NCBI GenBank assembly: GCA_023229765.1
Contig: JALNYO010000036.1
Location: 1 to 36,886, forward strand
DNA length: 36,886 bases
Direction: 5' to 3'
From: Syntrophales bacterium
Lineage (GTDB): Bacteria > Desulfobacterota > Syntrophia > Syntrophales > UBA5619
Positions 1 through 7,409 of this stretch are shown here, piece after piece. The translations under genes and the position numbers were made by a program. The notes under the pieces were generated by a model, which worked only from the letters and a program-made list of their open reading frames with translations, was not told where the DNA came from and did not search any database. Within the stretch, counting starts at the first letter, position 1. The number at the start of each line of letters is the position of its first letter.

Positions 1-147
1 GCCGAAAACACCGTATTTGACAATCTTCATGACGTCGGCAACCTTTTCTATATCCGCCGCAATGCCGGCCTCGGCAACCGCCTCCCTGACGAGCTTTTCA
101 ACCTTTTCACAACTAACGCATCCTGGTCCCAATATTTTTATTTCCAT
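1..147 (-). CDS. Small redox-active thioredoxin-fold protein, partial
   Basis: The visible N-terminus begins MEIKILGPGCVSCEKV and then runs off the left edge of the window, so only about 49 residues are seen. The CxxC pair (C10, C13) directly after a short beta strand is the hallmark of the small TM0996-like thioredoxin family. ATG at 147 is preferred over ATG at 156 because GGAG lies about 9 bases before the first and directly abuts the second. It is the distal gene after arsR and an ArsP/DUF318 permease. That trio is commonly seen together in anaerobes, and I infer a thiol-reduction role for the permease or its substrate. The family assignment is firm; the substrate is not known. Confidence 0.8.
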   Translation of the reverse strand, partial: MEIKILGPGCVSCEKVEKLVREAVAEAGIAADIEKVADVMKIVKYGVFG

Positions 148-200
148 TGCTTTCATCTCCTTTTAATAGAGCTTTGCAAGTATGATGGAGAGTTTTCCCC

Positions 201-287
201 CTACAAGCCGCTCCTCTTTCTCTTTAGCAGTTTTTCATAATCCAGTTCCAAATCTCCTTGCGGAACCGCTTTTCTGTTTCTCACCAT
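201..287 (-). CDS. Possible 28-residue peptide between permease and thioredoxin genes
   Basis: A short ORF starts MVRNRKAVPQ and is rich in Lys, Arg and Glu. An AAGGAG-like ribosome binding site lies about 9 bases upstream, just after the permease stop. It fills the gap between the permease and thioredoxin genes on the same strand. I recognise no family. It could be a genuine micro-protein of the operon or chance coding potential. Conservation in related operons would decide. Confidence 0.3.
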   Translation of the reverse strand: MVRNRKAVPQGDLELDYEKLLKRKRSGL

Positions 288-301
288 TTCTCGCCGCTCC
301 T

Positions 302-1474
302 TTATGCGATGAAAGTGCCGTAAATCATCCCTGCTGTAGTGGACAGGACCACAACGATGGCGCAGTAGGTAAGGGTCTTTTTCCAGCCCATAATCCCCGT
401 CAGCGTCAGCATTGCGGGTAGCGACAAAGCCGGTCCTGCCAGAAGCAGAGAGAGAGCGGGCCCCTTTCCCATCCCGGCGCCGAGCAGCCCCTGGAGGATC
501 GGCACCTCCGTCAGCGTCGCAAAATACATGAGCGCCCCCGAAACCGCGGCGAAAAGATTCGCCCAGAGGGAGTTGCCGCCAACCAGACCGGCAATGACCG
601 ACTCCGGGATCAGGGCCTGGTAGCCGGGACGACCAAGGAGAAAACCCGCCACAAGAACCCCGCCCAGGAGGAGCGGCAGTATCTGCTTCATGAAGCCCCA
701 GCTTGACTCGACCCAGGAGGTCAATTCGCCCTTGAAGAACCATGCCTTCAGGATGAGGGCAAGAACGATCAGCAGCGTCGCTGTCACATACCACTTGGCA
801 GCGAAGAGAATTTGCCAGATACCCGTATCATCGGCCGAAGGCCTTGCGAAGGAAGCAAAGATAAGGATCAGCACCATCGTCAGCAAATAGAGGGCATCCT
901 GCCAGAGCTTGCGAGTTTTTCCGTCCTCGTCCGGAAGGTAGATCTTCCCAGCCATCCGGTTCGCGTCATCCTTTCGGAAAATGAACGCCATCAAAAGACC
1001 AGTAACGACGGAAAAAACAACCGCGCCAATCGCCCGGGCAAGACCCAACTGCCAGCCCAGCACCTTCGACGTCAGGACAATCGCCAGGACGTTGATTGCC
1101 GGTCCCGAATAAAGAAAGGCCGTAGCGGGGCCGATCCCCGCCCCTCGCATGTAGATTCCCGCGAAAAGCGGCAGCACCGTGCAGGAACAGACGGCCAGAA
1201 CCGTCCCCGAAACCGAGGCGACCGAATAGGAGAGGAACTTGCTGGCCTGGGCGCCGAAGTACTTCAGTACCGAGGCCTGGGAAATGAAGACCGCGATCGC
1301 CCCGGCGATAAAAAAAGCGGGGATAAGGCAGGTCAGGACATGCTGACGGGCGTAATCCTGGAGCATCATGAAGGCCTCCAGACCTGACCGGCGGATTACC
1401 TCATGATTCCACGGAATGAAATAGGCCGCCAGAAAACCGGCCACGATGATCAATAGTTTTGTTCGTTCTTTCAT
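302..1474 (-). CDS. ArsP/DUF318 family permease
   Basis: This 390-residue polytopic membrane protein matches the predicted permease family PF03773, whose studied member ArsP exports trivalent organoarsenicals. The signature is visible: a glycine/serine-rich segment followed by AVCSCTVLPLF (Cys96, Cys98) and then SGPAINVL near residue 125. Several hydrophobic helices flank a short cytoplasmic loop with KDDANRMAGK. The start is ATG at 1474, behind an AAGGAGGAAGG ribosome binding site. It lies 163 bases downstream of arsR and upstream of a thioredoxin-fold gene, so co-regulation by ArsR is likely. The substrate (methylarsenite, another metalloid or a thiol compound) cannot be read from the sequence. 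Confidence 0.88.
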   Translation of the reverse strand: MKERTKLLIIVAGFLAAYFIPWNHEVIRRSGLEAFMMLQDYARQHVLTCLIPAFFIAGAIAVFISQASVLKYFGAQASKFLSYSVASVSGTVLAVCSCTVLPLFAGIYMRGAGIGPATAFLYSGPAINVLAIVLTSKVLGWQLGLARAIGAVVFSVVTGLLMAFIFRKDDANRMAGKIYLPDEDGKTRKLWQDALYLLTMVLILIFASFARPSADDTGIWQILFAAKWYVTATLLIVLALILKAWFFKGELTSWVESSWGFMKQILPLLLGGVLVAGFLLGRPGYQALIPESVIAGLVGGNSLWANLFAAVSGALMYFATLTEVPILQGLLGAGMGKGPALSLLLAGPALSLPAMLTLTGIMGWKKTLTYCAIVVVLSTTAGMIYGTFIA

Positions 1475-1637
1475 AATAACCTTTTTCCCTTCCTCCTTAG
1501 TTCAGGGACCATACCCTGATATTTCTTATCCGACGCACCCGCACCTAAAAATACCATCCCGGGATAAATTCCGCAGCAGAACCTTAAAACAACCCGGGGA
1601 AACCGTTATGCCATTATGCCATGGGAAATTTCCAGAA

Positions 1638-1988
1638 TCACTCGCGGATACGACACAGCTCTGACCGGCAGAGACCTTCACTCCGGGCAAAGAGATCTAT
1701 GATCTTCGGGTCGTCCTCGAGCCAGTGCCGAAGGTTCCCCAAGAGAGAAGCCGCATAGGGGCTGCGGCTGCCGTCGCTCAGCGAGTAGTTCGCCCAGAGA
1801 CCTTTCTTTTCCCTCACTACAAGCCCCGTAACCTCCAGTATCTTCAAATGCTTGGAAACGGTAGGCTGGGCAATCCCGAGGGCCGCCTGGATTTCGCAAA
1901 CGCACATCTCCCGCTTCTGAAGCAGCTTCAGCAGCTTCACCCGATTGGGATCGGAAAGCGCTTTCATGACCTTGATAAATTCTTCCAT
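1638..1988 (-). CDS. arsR: ArsR/SmtB family metalloregulatory repressor
   Basis: A 116-residue winged-helix protein. The recognition helix region reads QPTVSKHLKILE (about 41-52), and the metal-site helix contains MCVCE, with Cys29 and Cys31 equivalent to the CVC arsenite site of ArsR. Two further cysteines (107, 112) near the C-terminus could complete a trigonal site. A longer ORF reaches 2069. I chose ATG at 1988 because it has a GGAGGGG ribosome binding site and because the promoter (-35 at 2044, -10 at 2021) lies inside the longer version. It is the first gene of the arsR-permease-thioredoxin operon and probably represses it, with As(III)-type ligands as inducers. Confidence 0.9.
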   Translation of the reverse strand: MEEFIKVMKALSDPNRVKLLKLLQKREMCVCEIQAALGIAQPTVSKHLKILEVTGLVVREKKGLWANYSLSDGSRSPYAASLLGNLRHWLEDDPKIIDLFARSEGLCRSELCRIRE

Positions 1989-2015
1989 AACATCCCCTCC
2001 ATATTTCTGGTCGGG

Positions 2016-2044
2016 AATATAGTTGCCATCAAAGCCGTTGTCAA
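2016..2044 (-). promoter_or_regulatory. Sigma-70 promoter of the arsR operon
   Basis: Reading the minus strand, TTGACA (2044-2039) and TATATT (2021-2016) are separated by exactly 17 bases. Transcription would begin near 2009, about 20 bases before the arsR ATG at 1988. This near-consensus element also argues against the longer arsR ORF. Confidence 0.75.
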
Positions 2045-2069
2045 GTAATTTTTTTAATGCCTCTGACAA

Positions 2070-2330
2070 CCCCGTAATTGGCGAGCGGCCACCCCCATTT
2101 TCTTCTCCCTGAAACCTCAGATATAAGAAATCTTTTTCAGCTTATAGCGTTCGATATCTAACGCTTCGCTCCGCATGCCATCGCCACATCATTTTGTCCA
2201 TTTAAGCATTAAAAAGAACAGACAGAAAAAATGATAAATCATTATATTCATCTTTGGATATATTTCCAATATGTAATCTTTTTAAGGATATGAGTTTGGG
2301 CAGGGCTTTTGGAAAACAGGTTATTCAGGC
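2070..2330. other. AT-rich intergenic region without a gene
   Basis: This is the upstream flank of arsR. I see no convincing ORF, RNA gene or strong promoter beyond the arsR promoter at its left end. It is noticeably AT-rich from about 2190 to 2290 and leads into the family A palindrome. Confidence 0.6.
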
Positions 2331-2489
2331 GAGGCAATTGCAAAACCATTTGTCATTCCCGAAAGCGAAGCTTAATGTTCATAATATGGTTTTTCAAGCA
2401 GTTAGAACCAGATTATGAACATTAAACTTCGCTTTCCCGCTCAGAATCGTTGCGGGAATGACAAGAATGGGGAGTTTTGCAATTACCTC
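2331..2489 (+). repeat. Family A palindromic repeat, copy 1
   Basis: A 159-base element starts GAGGCAATTGCAAAAC and ends with its inverse, GTTTTGCAATTACCTC, matching 15 of 16 positions. Inside, TGTCATTCCCG pairs with CGGGAATGACA. A second inner arm pair (about 2370-2392 and 2412-2434, containing TTAATGTTCATAAT) surrounds a core at about 2393-2411. Related copies lie at 5464-5562 and 36641-36772. No coding capacity is seen. It resembles a MITE or REP-type element. Confidence 0.8.
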
Positions 2490-2497
2490 TGTTTTGT

Positions 2498-2587
2498 ATG
2501 AAAATCCCCCATCCCCCCTTTGCCAAAGGGGGGCAAGGGGGGATTTTCATGCTTCGTTGTGCCCGACCCAGGCATGGGGGTTTTTAG
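2498..2587 (+). repeat. Family B G/C-run hairpin repeat, copy 1
   Basis: The segment opens ATGAAAATCCCCC and closes its first hairpin with GGGGGGATTTTCAT, then continues through GCTTCGTTGTGCCCG to a run of G followed by T. A close copy in the opposite orientation is at 23720-23806. This copy stops about three bases before the oxidoreductase stop codon, so it may also act as that gene's 3' hairpin. Confidence 0.75.
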
Positions 2588-2589
2588 GA

Positions 2590-3501
2590 TTAAACGTCTC
2601 TCCCCTGCTGCGCCTCCAGAACCCGCAACAGCGAGGAGGTGTCATCGTATCCCCAGCCCTTTTCCATCAGAACCCTTAGTTGTCGCGCGACCAGGGTTAC
2701 CACGGGCAGATCAATGCCGGCATTGTCGGCTATTTCCTTGACAATGCGGAAATCCTTCTCATGCAGGCGCGCCTCGATCCCGGCGGAAAAATCCCGTTTC
2801 GCCATCTTGGGCCCCATCATGCCCAGCATGCGGCTTCCGGCAAATCCCGGGGCGATGGCGGCAAGGATTTTTTCCAGATCGCCTCCATTTTCCCGGGCAA
2901 AATGCATCGCTTCGGCGATGCCCTGGATGTTGACAACCTGGACAATCTGATTGCAGGCCTTGGCAAGCTGGCCGCTGCCAACCGGGCCGACATGGGTAAT
3001 CGCCTTTCCCAGAAGCTCCAGAAGCGGCCTGGCTTTTTCCAGCGCTTCCGGCTCGCCTCCGACCATAATGGCAAGCGATCCTTCGCAGGCCGCCCTGACG
3101 CCGCCGGAAACGGGGGCGTCGATAAAAGCGACCCCCTTTTCCGCAAGCGACAGGGCAATATTGCGCGCGGCGACGGCGGAAATGGTGCTGAAAACGATGC
3201 AAAGCGTTCCGGAAACAGCACCCTCTATGGCGCCGTTCGGCCCGAGCAGAACGGCTTCGACGTCACTTGTATTGGTTACCATGACACAAACAAAATCCGC
3301 TCCCCGGGAGGCAGCGTCTGGGCTTACAGCAACAGCGGCCCCCAGCGCGGCAAGCGGCGCCGCTGTTGCCGGCCTCCGCGCATAGACGCGTAACTGGTGG
3401 CCTGCTCGGAGCAAACGCTCCGCCATCGGCGCTCCCATATTCCCCAGCCCGATAAAGGCAATTGTTTTTGAGTCAAAGCTGTCTGTTCTTATCTCGGCCA
3501 T
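2590..3501 (-). CDS. NAD(P)-dependent 3-hydroxyisobutyrate dehydrogenase-like oxidoreductase
   Basis: This 303-residue beta-hydroxyacid dehydrogenase has the N-terminal Rossmann signature GLGNMG (18-23). It also has the substrate-binding motif DAPVSGG (128-134) and the GSGQLAKACNQ segment with the expected catalytic Lys181. The C-terminal helical domain ends near residue 295, as in full-length family members. The family includes 3-hydroxyisobutyrate dehydrogenase, tartronate semialdehyde reductase and succinic semialdehyde reductase; the exact substrate cannot be told. ATG at 3501 follows AGGAGGGAA by about 8 bases. It stands alone on the minus strand, divergent from the MFS transporter set. 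Confidence 0.9.
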   Translation of the reverse strand: MAEIRTDSFDSKTIAFIGLGNMGAPMAERLLRAGHQLRVYARRPATAAPLAALGAAVAVSPDAASRGADFVCVMVTNTSDVEAVLLGPNGAIEGAVSGTLCIVFSTISAVAARNIALSLAEKGVAFIDAPVSGGVRAACEGSLAIMVGGEPEALEKARPLLELLGKAITHVGPVGSGQLAKACNQIVQVVNIQGIAEAMHFARENGGDLEKILAAIAPGFAGSRMLGMMGPKMAKRDFSAGIEARLHEKDFRIVKEIADNAGIDLPVVTLVARQLRVLMEKGWGYDDTSSLLRVLEAQQGRDV

Positions 3502-3631
3502 CTCTTCGTTCCCTCCTGTAATTTCCTACGCCAGTTTTTATCGCCTGTCCAATCAGGTTTTAGACGGGGCAACGATACGAAGAACGTTTCCGCGTGTCAA
3601 CATTTTTTCCGTAAAATGTGAGCGGTTTTCA

Positions 3632-3660
3632 TTGACGTTCATTTCCAATATCCCTATACT
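3632..3660 (+). promoter_or_regulatory. Sigma-70 promoter P1 upstream of the 39-codon ORF and MFS gene
   Basis: TTGACG (3632-3637) and TATACT (3655-3660) are spaced by 17 bases. The sequence from about 3625 to 3681 is closely repeated at 5578-5634 upstream of hsdM, including TTTTCATTGACG before the -10 region and AAAAAGCAATATC around the transcript start. This gives independent support that the module is functional. Confidence 0.75.
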
Positions 3661-3726
3661 CCATCGGCGAAAAAGCAATATCCGCGCAAAACAGGTGCGC
3701 TACTCGTACGGAGGAAGGGTTTTTCA

Positions 3727-3846
3727 ATGCAAGAAAAATTAACAATAACTGCGGATGAGAACTTCTATGTTCTCCTTCACAAGACCATAGCAGTCAGGGA
3801 AATAATCAAGTTTGTTGAAGAACTGGCGTTGGTTCTGATCCCGTGA
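3727..3846 (+). CDS. 39-residue ORF translationally coupled to the MFS transporter
   Basis: ATG at 3727 follows GGAGGAAGG by about 8 bases, one of the better ribosome binding sites in this area. The peptide starts MQEKLTITADENFYVLLHKT and its stop codon TGA (3844-3846) overlaps the GTG start of the MFS gene (3843) as GTGA. It lies about 60 bases downstream of promoter P1. I do not recognise a family. The first half faintly resembles the N-terminus of small antitoxin-like proteins, which is not enough for a call. It may be a coupling or leader peptide that sets transporter translation, or the stub of a lost gene. Confidence 0.5.
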   Translation: MQEKLTITADENFYVLLHKTIAVREIIKFVEELALVLIP

Positions 3847-5135
3847 AAAAGATCGGCACTTTCGCCTCGCTGTCCATTCGCAACTTCCGCTTGCTGCTGA
3901 CGGGAACCACCCTCTCCAATGCCGCCCAGTGGATCCAGCAGGTCACCTTGAGCTGGCTCGTCTATGACCTGACTGCGTCCGGCACTATGCTGGGAACCAT
4001 CAATATGGTCAGGGCGGCCGCATTGCTGGTTATGATACCGATATCCGGCATCTTGATAGACCGCCTCAACCGCCGTATTCTCCTTCTGATAATAAATGGC
4101 TGGCTTTTTACCATTACCCTGGCGCTTGGACTTATGCTGCTTTTCGGCCACAACAGCCTCCGGTACCTCTTCGTCTTCTCTTTACTGGGCGGCATGGCCC
4201 AAACCATTGATGTGACCCTCCGCCAGGTACTTGTCTTTGATCTGGTAACACGCTCCTTTACCCCCAATGCAGTGGCGCTTGTCCAGACAGGCTGGAGTCT
4301 GATGCGCTCTTTTGGCCCCGGGATTGGCGGGCTTCTCATCCTGTGGTTTGGTCCCGGGGGCAATTTCCTCATCCAGGCCGGCGTCTATTTACTCGTCGCC
4401 CTTACCATCATGCAAATCAAGTTTCCGGCGCGAAAATTAAATATAGTCCAGGGCTCTTCTCTGGAAAATATCCTGGAAGGCATCCGGTATGTAATGAGGG
4501 AGCGCACCACCAAGGCCTTTATGCTGATGGGCATGATCCTGCCCCTGCTCATTATACCTGTCTTTGTCATACTGCCGCCAATTTATGCCGTGAAGGTTTT
4601 TAACGACGGGTCTGGTAAGGTTTTGGGATTCCTCATGTCTTCTGTAGGCGTAGGCGGCATTGTCGGCGGCGTCGTCACCGCCTCGCTGGGCCACTTTGAG
4701 CGCCGGGGCATCCTCCAACTTGCATCCCTTTTTCTGCTCAGTCTTTCGCTGATAGCCTTTGCCTTCAGCACAACTCTCTTGATCGCTTTACCCCTCCTGG
4801 CACTGAGCGGATTCTTCGAAATGATCTTTCTGACCACCAACCAGACCTTGCTTCAGCTCTCCATCCCGGACAATTTGCGAGGGCGTGTAACCAGCGTCGT
4901 CAATCTGAATATTGCGCTGCTCCCCCTGGGCGGGTTAATCGCCGGCATTGGCTCCGACCTGTTCGGCGGGCCAAAGCCAATCACCATTATTCTTGCCGGC
5001 ATCGCCGCAATCGTCCCCTTTTTTGTTCTGCTGCTTTCGCCGACCGTCCGCACCTACCGTCTGAGCAAAGCAATGACGCCCGGCTCGACAGGCAAATCCC
5101 CCAATTCCCCCAAAAATGATGGCGGCGAGGAATGA
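3843..5135 (+). CDS. MFS transporter, MFS_3/EntS-like exporter
   Basis: A 430-residue protein with about 12 hydrophobic segments. The start MKKIGTFASLSIRNFRLLL and the segment GTTLSNAAQWIQQVTLSWLV are typical of the MFS_3 (enterobactin-exporter-like) group, as is NRRILLL after the second or third helix. A second-half repeat contains PDNLRGRVTSVVNL. The C-terminal 25 residues are hydrophilic. Translation starts at GTG 3843, inside the stop codon of the preceding 39-codon ORF, so it is probably coupled to it. The substrate is unknown; drugs, siderophores and metabolites are all possible in this group. No clear terminator follows. Confidence 0.88.
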   Translation: MKKIGTFASLSIRNFRLLLTGTTLSNAAQWIQQVTLSWLVYDLTASGTMLGTINMVRAAALLVMIPISGILIDRLNRRILLLIINGWLFTITLALGLMLLFGHNSLRYLFVFSLLGGMAQTIDVTLRQVLVFDLVTRSFTPNAVALVQTGWSLMRSFGPGIGGLLILWFGPGGNFLIQAGVYLLVALTIMQIKFPARKLNIVQGSSLENILEGIRYVMRERTTKAFMLMGMILPLLIIPVFVILPPIYAVKVFNDGSGKVLGFLMSSVGVGGIVGGVVTASLGHFERRGILQLASLFLLSLSLIAFAFSTTLLIALPLLALSGFFEMIFLTTNQTLLQLSIPDNLRGRVTSVVNLNIALLPLGGLIAGIGSDLFGGPKPITIILAGIAAIVPFFVLLLSPTVRTYRLSKAMTPGSTGKSPNSPKNDGGEE

Positions 5136-5463
5136 TTCTTTCAGGGCTTTCTCATAGCAATTCCCCTTCGGATTCTGTGGGGCGCTATTGCCATTCTCCA
5201 CTCTCAGTCTTGGTCTCGCTTTAAACATTGTTGGCCATTTCCTTCGATCAAAAAAAACCGAGCTTCTTCCCAACAACCCCCCTGCCTTGGGATGCACAAC
5301 GAACGATGAAAATATGTACATGCTGGAGGGACGCGCTCCGTCGCGTCCGGGGGTGCCGGGATCCCCAAAAACACCGCAATGTAACGAAGCGATATTGTTT
5401 ACATAAATTATTTTTTCATATAAACTCGTTCATGCTTCAATACGAGATAATAATATTACAGAG
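5136..5463. other. Intergenic region holding a family C repeat
   Basis: No convincing gene is seen. A 30-codon ORF overlapping the MFS stop (from 5132) lacks support. The region contains a family C repeat (5324-5350) and an AT-rich stretch before the family A copy at 5464. Confidence 0.6.
5324..5350 (+). repeat. Family C short palindromic repeat, copy 1
   Basis: The core GGAGGGACGCGCTCCGTCGC, continuing to GTCCGG, recurs almost unchanged at 20400-20427. It is self-complementary around GGACGCG/CGCGTCC, so it can fold into a small hairpin. Confidence 0.65.
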
Positions 5464-5562
5464 GAGGCAATTGCAAAACGTTTTGTCATTCCCGAAAGCG
5501 CAGCTTGATGTCCACAATGCCTCTATCGGGAATGACAGCGTTAGGAGTTTTGCAATTGGCTC
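5464..5562 (+). repeat. Family A palindromic repeat, copy 2 (short form)
   Basis: This 99-base copy has the family ends GAGGCAATTGCAAAAC and GTTTTGCAATTGGCTC and the TGTCATTCCCG / CGGGAATGACA arms. Its centre is different from copies 1 and 3: it has AAGCGCAGCTTGATG and CCTCTATCGGG and lacks the TTTTTCAAGCAGTTAGAACC core. It lies directly upstream of promoter P2. Confidence 0.75.
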
Positions 5563-5584
5563 AGAAGCAATGTAATTGTTTTCA

Positions 5585-5613
5585 TTGACGTACACTGAAA
5601 ATATACCTATACT
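5585..5613 (+). promoter_or_regulatory. Sigma-70 promoter P2 of the hsdM operon
   Basis: TTGACG (5585-5590) and TATACT (5608-5613) are spaced by 17 bases. This is a near duplicate of promoter P1. Transcription would start near 5620, leaving an untranslated leader of about 80 bases before hsdM. Confidence 0.78.
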
Positions 5614-5627
5614 CCGCCCTCAAAAAA

Positions 5628-5649
5628 GCAATATCATATTGCATATTGC
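5628..5649 (+). promoter_or_regulatory. Candidate operator downstream of promoter P2
   Basis: GCAATAT (5628-5634) and ATATTGC (5636-5642) form an inverted repeat with a one-base centre. A third half-site, ATATTGC, follows directly at 5643-5649. The promoter P1 region has only one half-site (3675-3681). The position, just after the transcription start, suits a repressor or a controller of the restriction locus, but no matching regulator gene is visible. Confidence 0.4.
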
Positions 5650-5700
5650 ACAAGGCACACTTAAGCACGAATAGCATGGCAGGCATCCCCGGGAGAACTC

Positions 5701-7251
5701 ATGAACCATAACGGCAACCAAATAGAATCCCGCCTCTGGGCCGCGGCCGATGAGCTGCGGGCCAATTCCAAGCTGAAATCCTCCGAATACTCCGTCCCCG
5801 TGCTGGGGCTTGTCTTTCTGCGCTACGCCGACCATAAATTTCAGGAGGCGGCAAAAGAACTGACAGGCGCCGGATGTGGAGGGCGGCGGAAGATCGGCCC
5901 GGCAGACTATCAGGCCCGCGGCGTCCTCTACCTGCCCGAAGCGGCCCGCTTCTCGACGCTGCTCACCCTGCCCGAGGGGGCCAACATCGGCGCGGCCATC
6001 AACGAGGCCATGCGCGCCATCGAGGCGGAGAACCCCGACCTCAAGGATGTGCTGCCCAAGACCTACAACCGCTTCGAGAACGCCCTGCTCAACCCACTGC
6101 TCAAGACCATGAACTCCGTCCCCATGGATATCGAGGGAGATGCCTTCGGCAAGATCTACGAATACTTCCTCGGCCACTTCGCCATGAGCGAGGGCCAGAA
6201 GGGCGGCGAATTCTTCACCCCCACCGCCATCGTCCAGCTCATCGTCGGCATCATCGAACCCTTCCAGGGCCGCATCTTCGATCCGGCCTGCGGCTCCGGC
6301 GGCATGTTCGTCCAGAGCGCCCGCTTCGTCGCTGAGCACCAGAAAAACCCCGGCGCCGAGCTTTCCATTTACGGTCAGGAGAAGGTGGCCGAGACGGTCC
6401 GCCTGGGCAAAATGAACCTTGCCGTCCACGGTCTGGCTGGCGACATCCGCCAGGGGAACGCCTACTATGAGGACCTGCACCGCTCCCCCGGCAAGTTCGA
6501 CTTCGTCATGGCCAATCCGCCCTTCAACGTGGACCGCGTGGACAAGGAGCGGCTCAAGGACGACCCGCGCTTCCCCCTCGGCCTTCCCCGCACCGACAAC
6601 GCCAACTACCTCTGGATTCAGATCTTCTACAGTGCCCTTTCGGAAACCGGCCGCGCCGGGTTCGTCATGGCAAACTCCGCCTCCGACGCCCGCAGCTCGG
6701 AACTGGAGATCCGCAAACAGCTCATCGAAGCCCGCGCCGTGGATGTGATGGTCGCCGTCGGCTCCAACTTCTTCTACACCGTCACCCTGCCCTGCACCCT
6801 CTGGTTCTTCGACCGAGGCAAAGGAAAAAACGCCCGCGCCGATCAGGTGCTCTTCATCGACGCCCGCCAGATCTACCGCCAGATCGACCGCGCCCACCGG
6901 GACTGGACCCCGGCGCAGATCGAGTTTCTGGCCAACATCGCCCGGCTCTACCGGGGCGAAGCCCTCGAGAACCTGCACGACAGCGCCGACCTGCTGGCCG
7001 AGCACTTTCACGACGGCAAATACGCGGACGTGGCCGGCCTGTGCAAGGTGGCAACACTCTCCGAAATTGAATCCCAGGGCTGGAGCCTCAACCCCGGCCG
7101 CTATGTGGGTGTAACTGCCCGTGTAGAGGATGACTTCGACTTCAAGGAGCGGCTGGAGGAGCAAAACGAGGAACTGGAAATCCTCAATGCCAAGGCCCGG
7201 GAACTGGAAGTGCGGATCGCCGAGAATGTAGCAAAGTTGCTGGAGGGATAG
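5701..7251 (+). CDS. hsdM: Type I restriction-modification DNA methyltransferase subunit M
   Basis: A 516-residue N6-adenine methyltransferase. An N-terminal helical domain (about 8-150, including VLGLVFLRYADHKF) precedes the SAM-binding motif DPACGSGGMFV (near 195) and the catalytic NPPF motif (near 272). The C-terminal end (from about 480) is a coiled-coil-like segment that in this family contacts the specificity subunit. GGGAG lies about 6 bases before ATG 5701, and promoter P2 is upstream. It methylates host DNA together with HsdS and completes the nuclease complex with HsdR at the far end of the cluster. The last ten residues are repeated in remnant form at 7374-7409. Confidence 0.97.
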   Translation: MNHNGNQIESRLWAAADELRANSKLKSSEYSVPVLGLVFLRYADHKFQEAAKELTGAGCGGRRKIGPADYQARGVLYLPEAARFSTLLTLPEGANIGAAINEAMRAIEAENPDLKDVLPKTYNRFENALLNPLLKTMNSVPMDIEGDAFGKIYEYFLGHFAMSEGQKGGEFFTPTAIVQLIVGIIEPFQGRIFDPACGSGGMFVQSARFVAEHQKNPGAELSIYGQEKVAETVRLGKMNLAVHGLAGDIRQGNAYYEDLHRSPGKFDFVMANPPFNVDRVDKERLKDDPRFPLGLPRTDNANYLWIQIFYSALSETGRAGFVMANSASDARSSELEIRKQLIEARAVDVMVAVGSNFFYTVTLPCTLWFFDRGKGKNARADQVLFIDARQIYRQIDRAHRDWTPAQIEFLANIARLYRGEALENLHDSADLLAEHFHDGKYADVAGLCKVATLSEIESQGWSLNPGRYVGVTARVEDDFDFKERLEEQNEELEILNAKARELEVRIAENVAKLLEG

Positions 7252-7298
7252 CGTTTGTCTTCAGTGGATGAAATCCCAATGAAGAAGCGATAGAGCTC

Positions 7299-7323
7299 AA
7301 GGTATCGCAAAATGCGATACCTT
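7299..7323 (+). promoter_or_regulatory. Perfect 11-base-pair hairpin or operator between hsdM and the DUF1016 gene
   Basis: AAGGTATCGCA and TGCGATACCTT flank a three-base AAA centre. Six T residues follow about five bases after the stem, so a weak terminator is possible. The symmetry also suits an operator for a helix-turn-helix regulator. A partial match, GCGATACC, recurs at about 7345. Confidence 0.5.
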
Positions 7324-7373
7324 CAAAACTTTTTTCAGACACACGCGATACCCGGAAACTGAAAGAGCGGCGT

Positions 7374-7409
7374 GCCGAGAATGTGGTCAAGTTGCTGGAG
7401 GTGGCGTGA
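7374..7409 (+). pseudogene. Duplicated gene tail remnant before the DUF1016 gene
   Basis: In frame, this stretch reads AENVVKLLEVA and ends in TGA overlapping the next ATG. It closely matches the last codons of hsdM (7219-7251) and resembles the end of the DUF1016 gene (8486-8521). No start codon or complete gene precedes it. It looks like the 3' scar of a lost or replaced gene whose tail carried the ribosome binding site GGAGGT for its neighbour. Confidence 0.5.

Noticed and set aside
5132..5224. A 30-codon ORF overlapping the MFS stop codon
   Set aside because: Serine-rich, without a family or a convincing ribosome binding site, and followed by repeat-filled intergenic DNA.
5620..7164. A 514-residue minus-strand ORF opposite hsdM
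   Set aside because: It is a composition shadow of the GC-rich hsdM coding frame. hsdM has all methyltransferase motifs, while the antisense product is Val/Gly/Ala/Glu-rich without recognisable domains.
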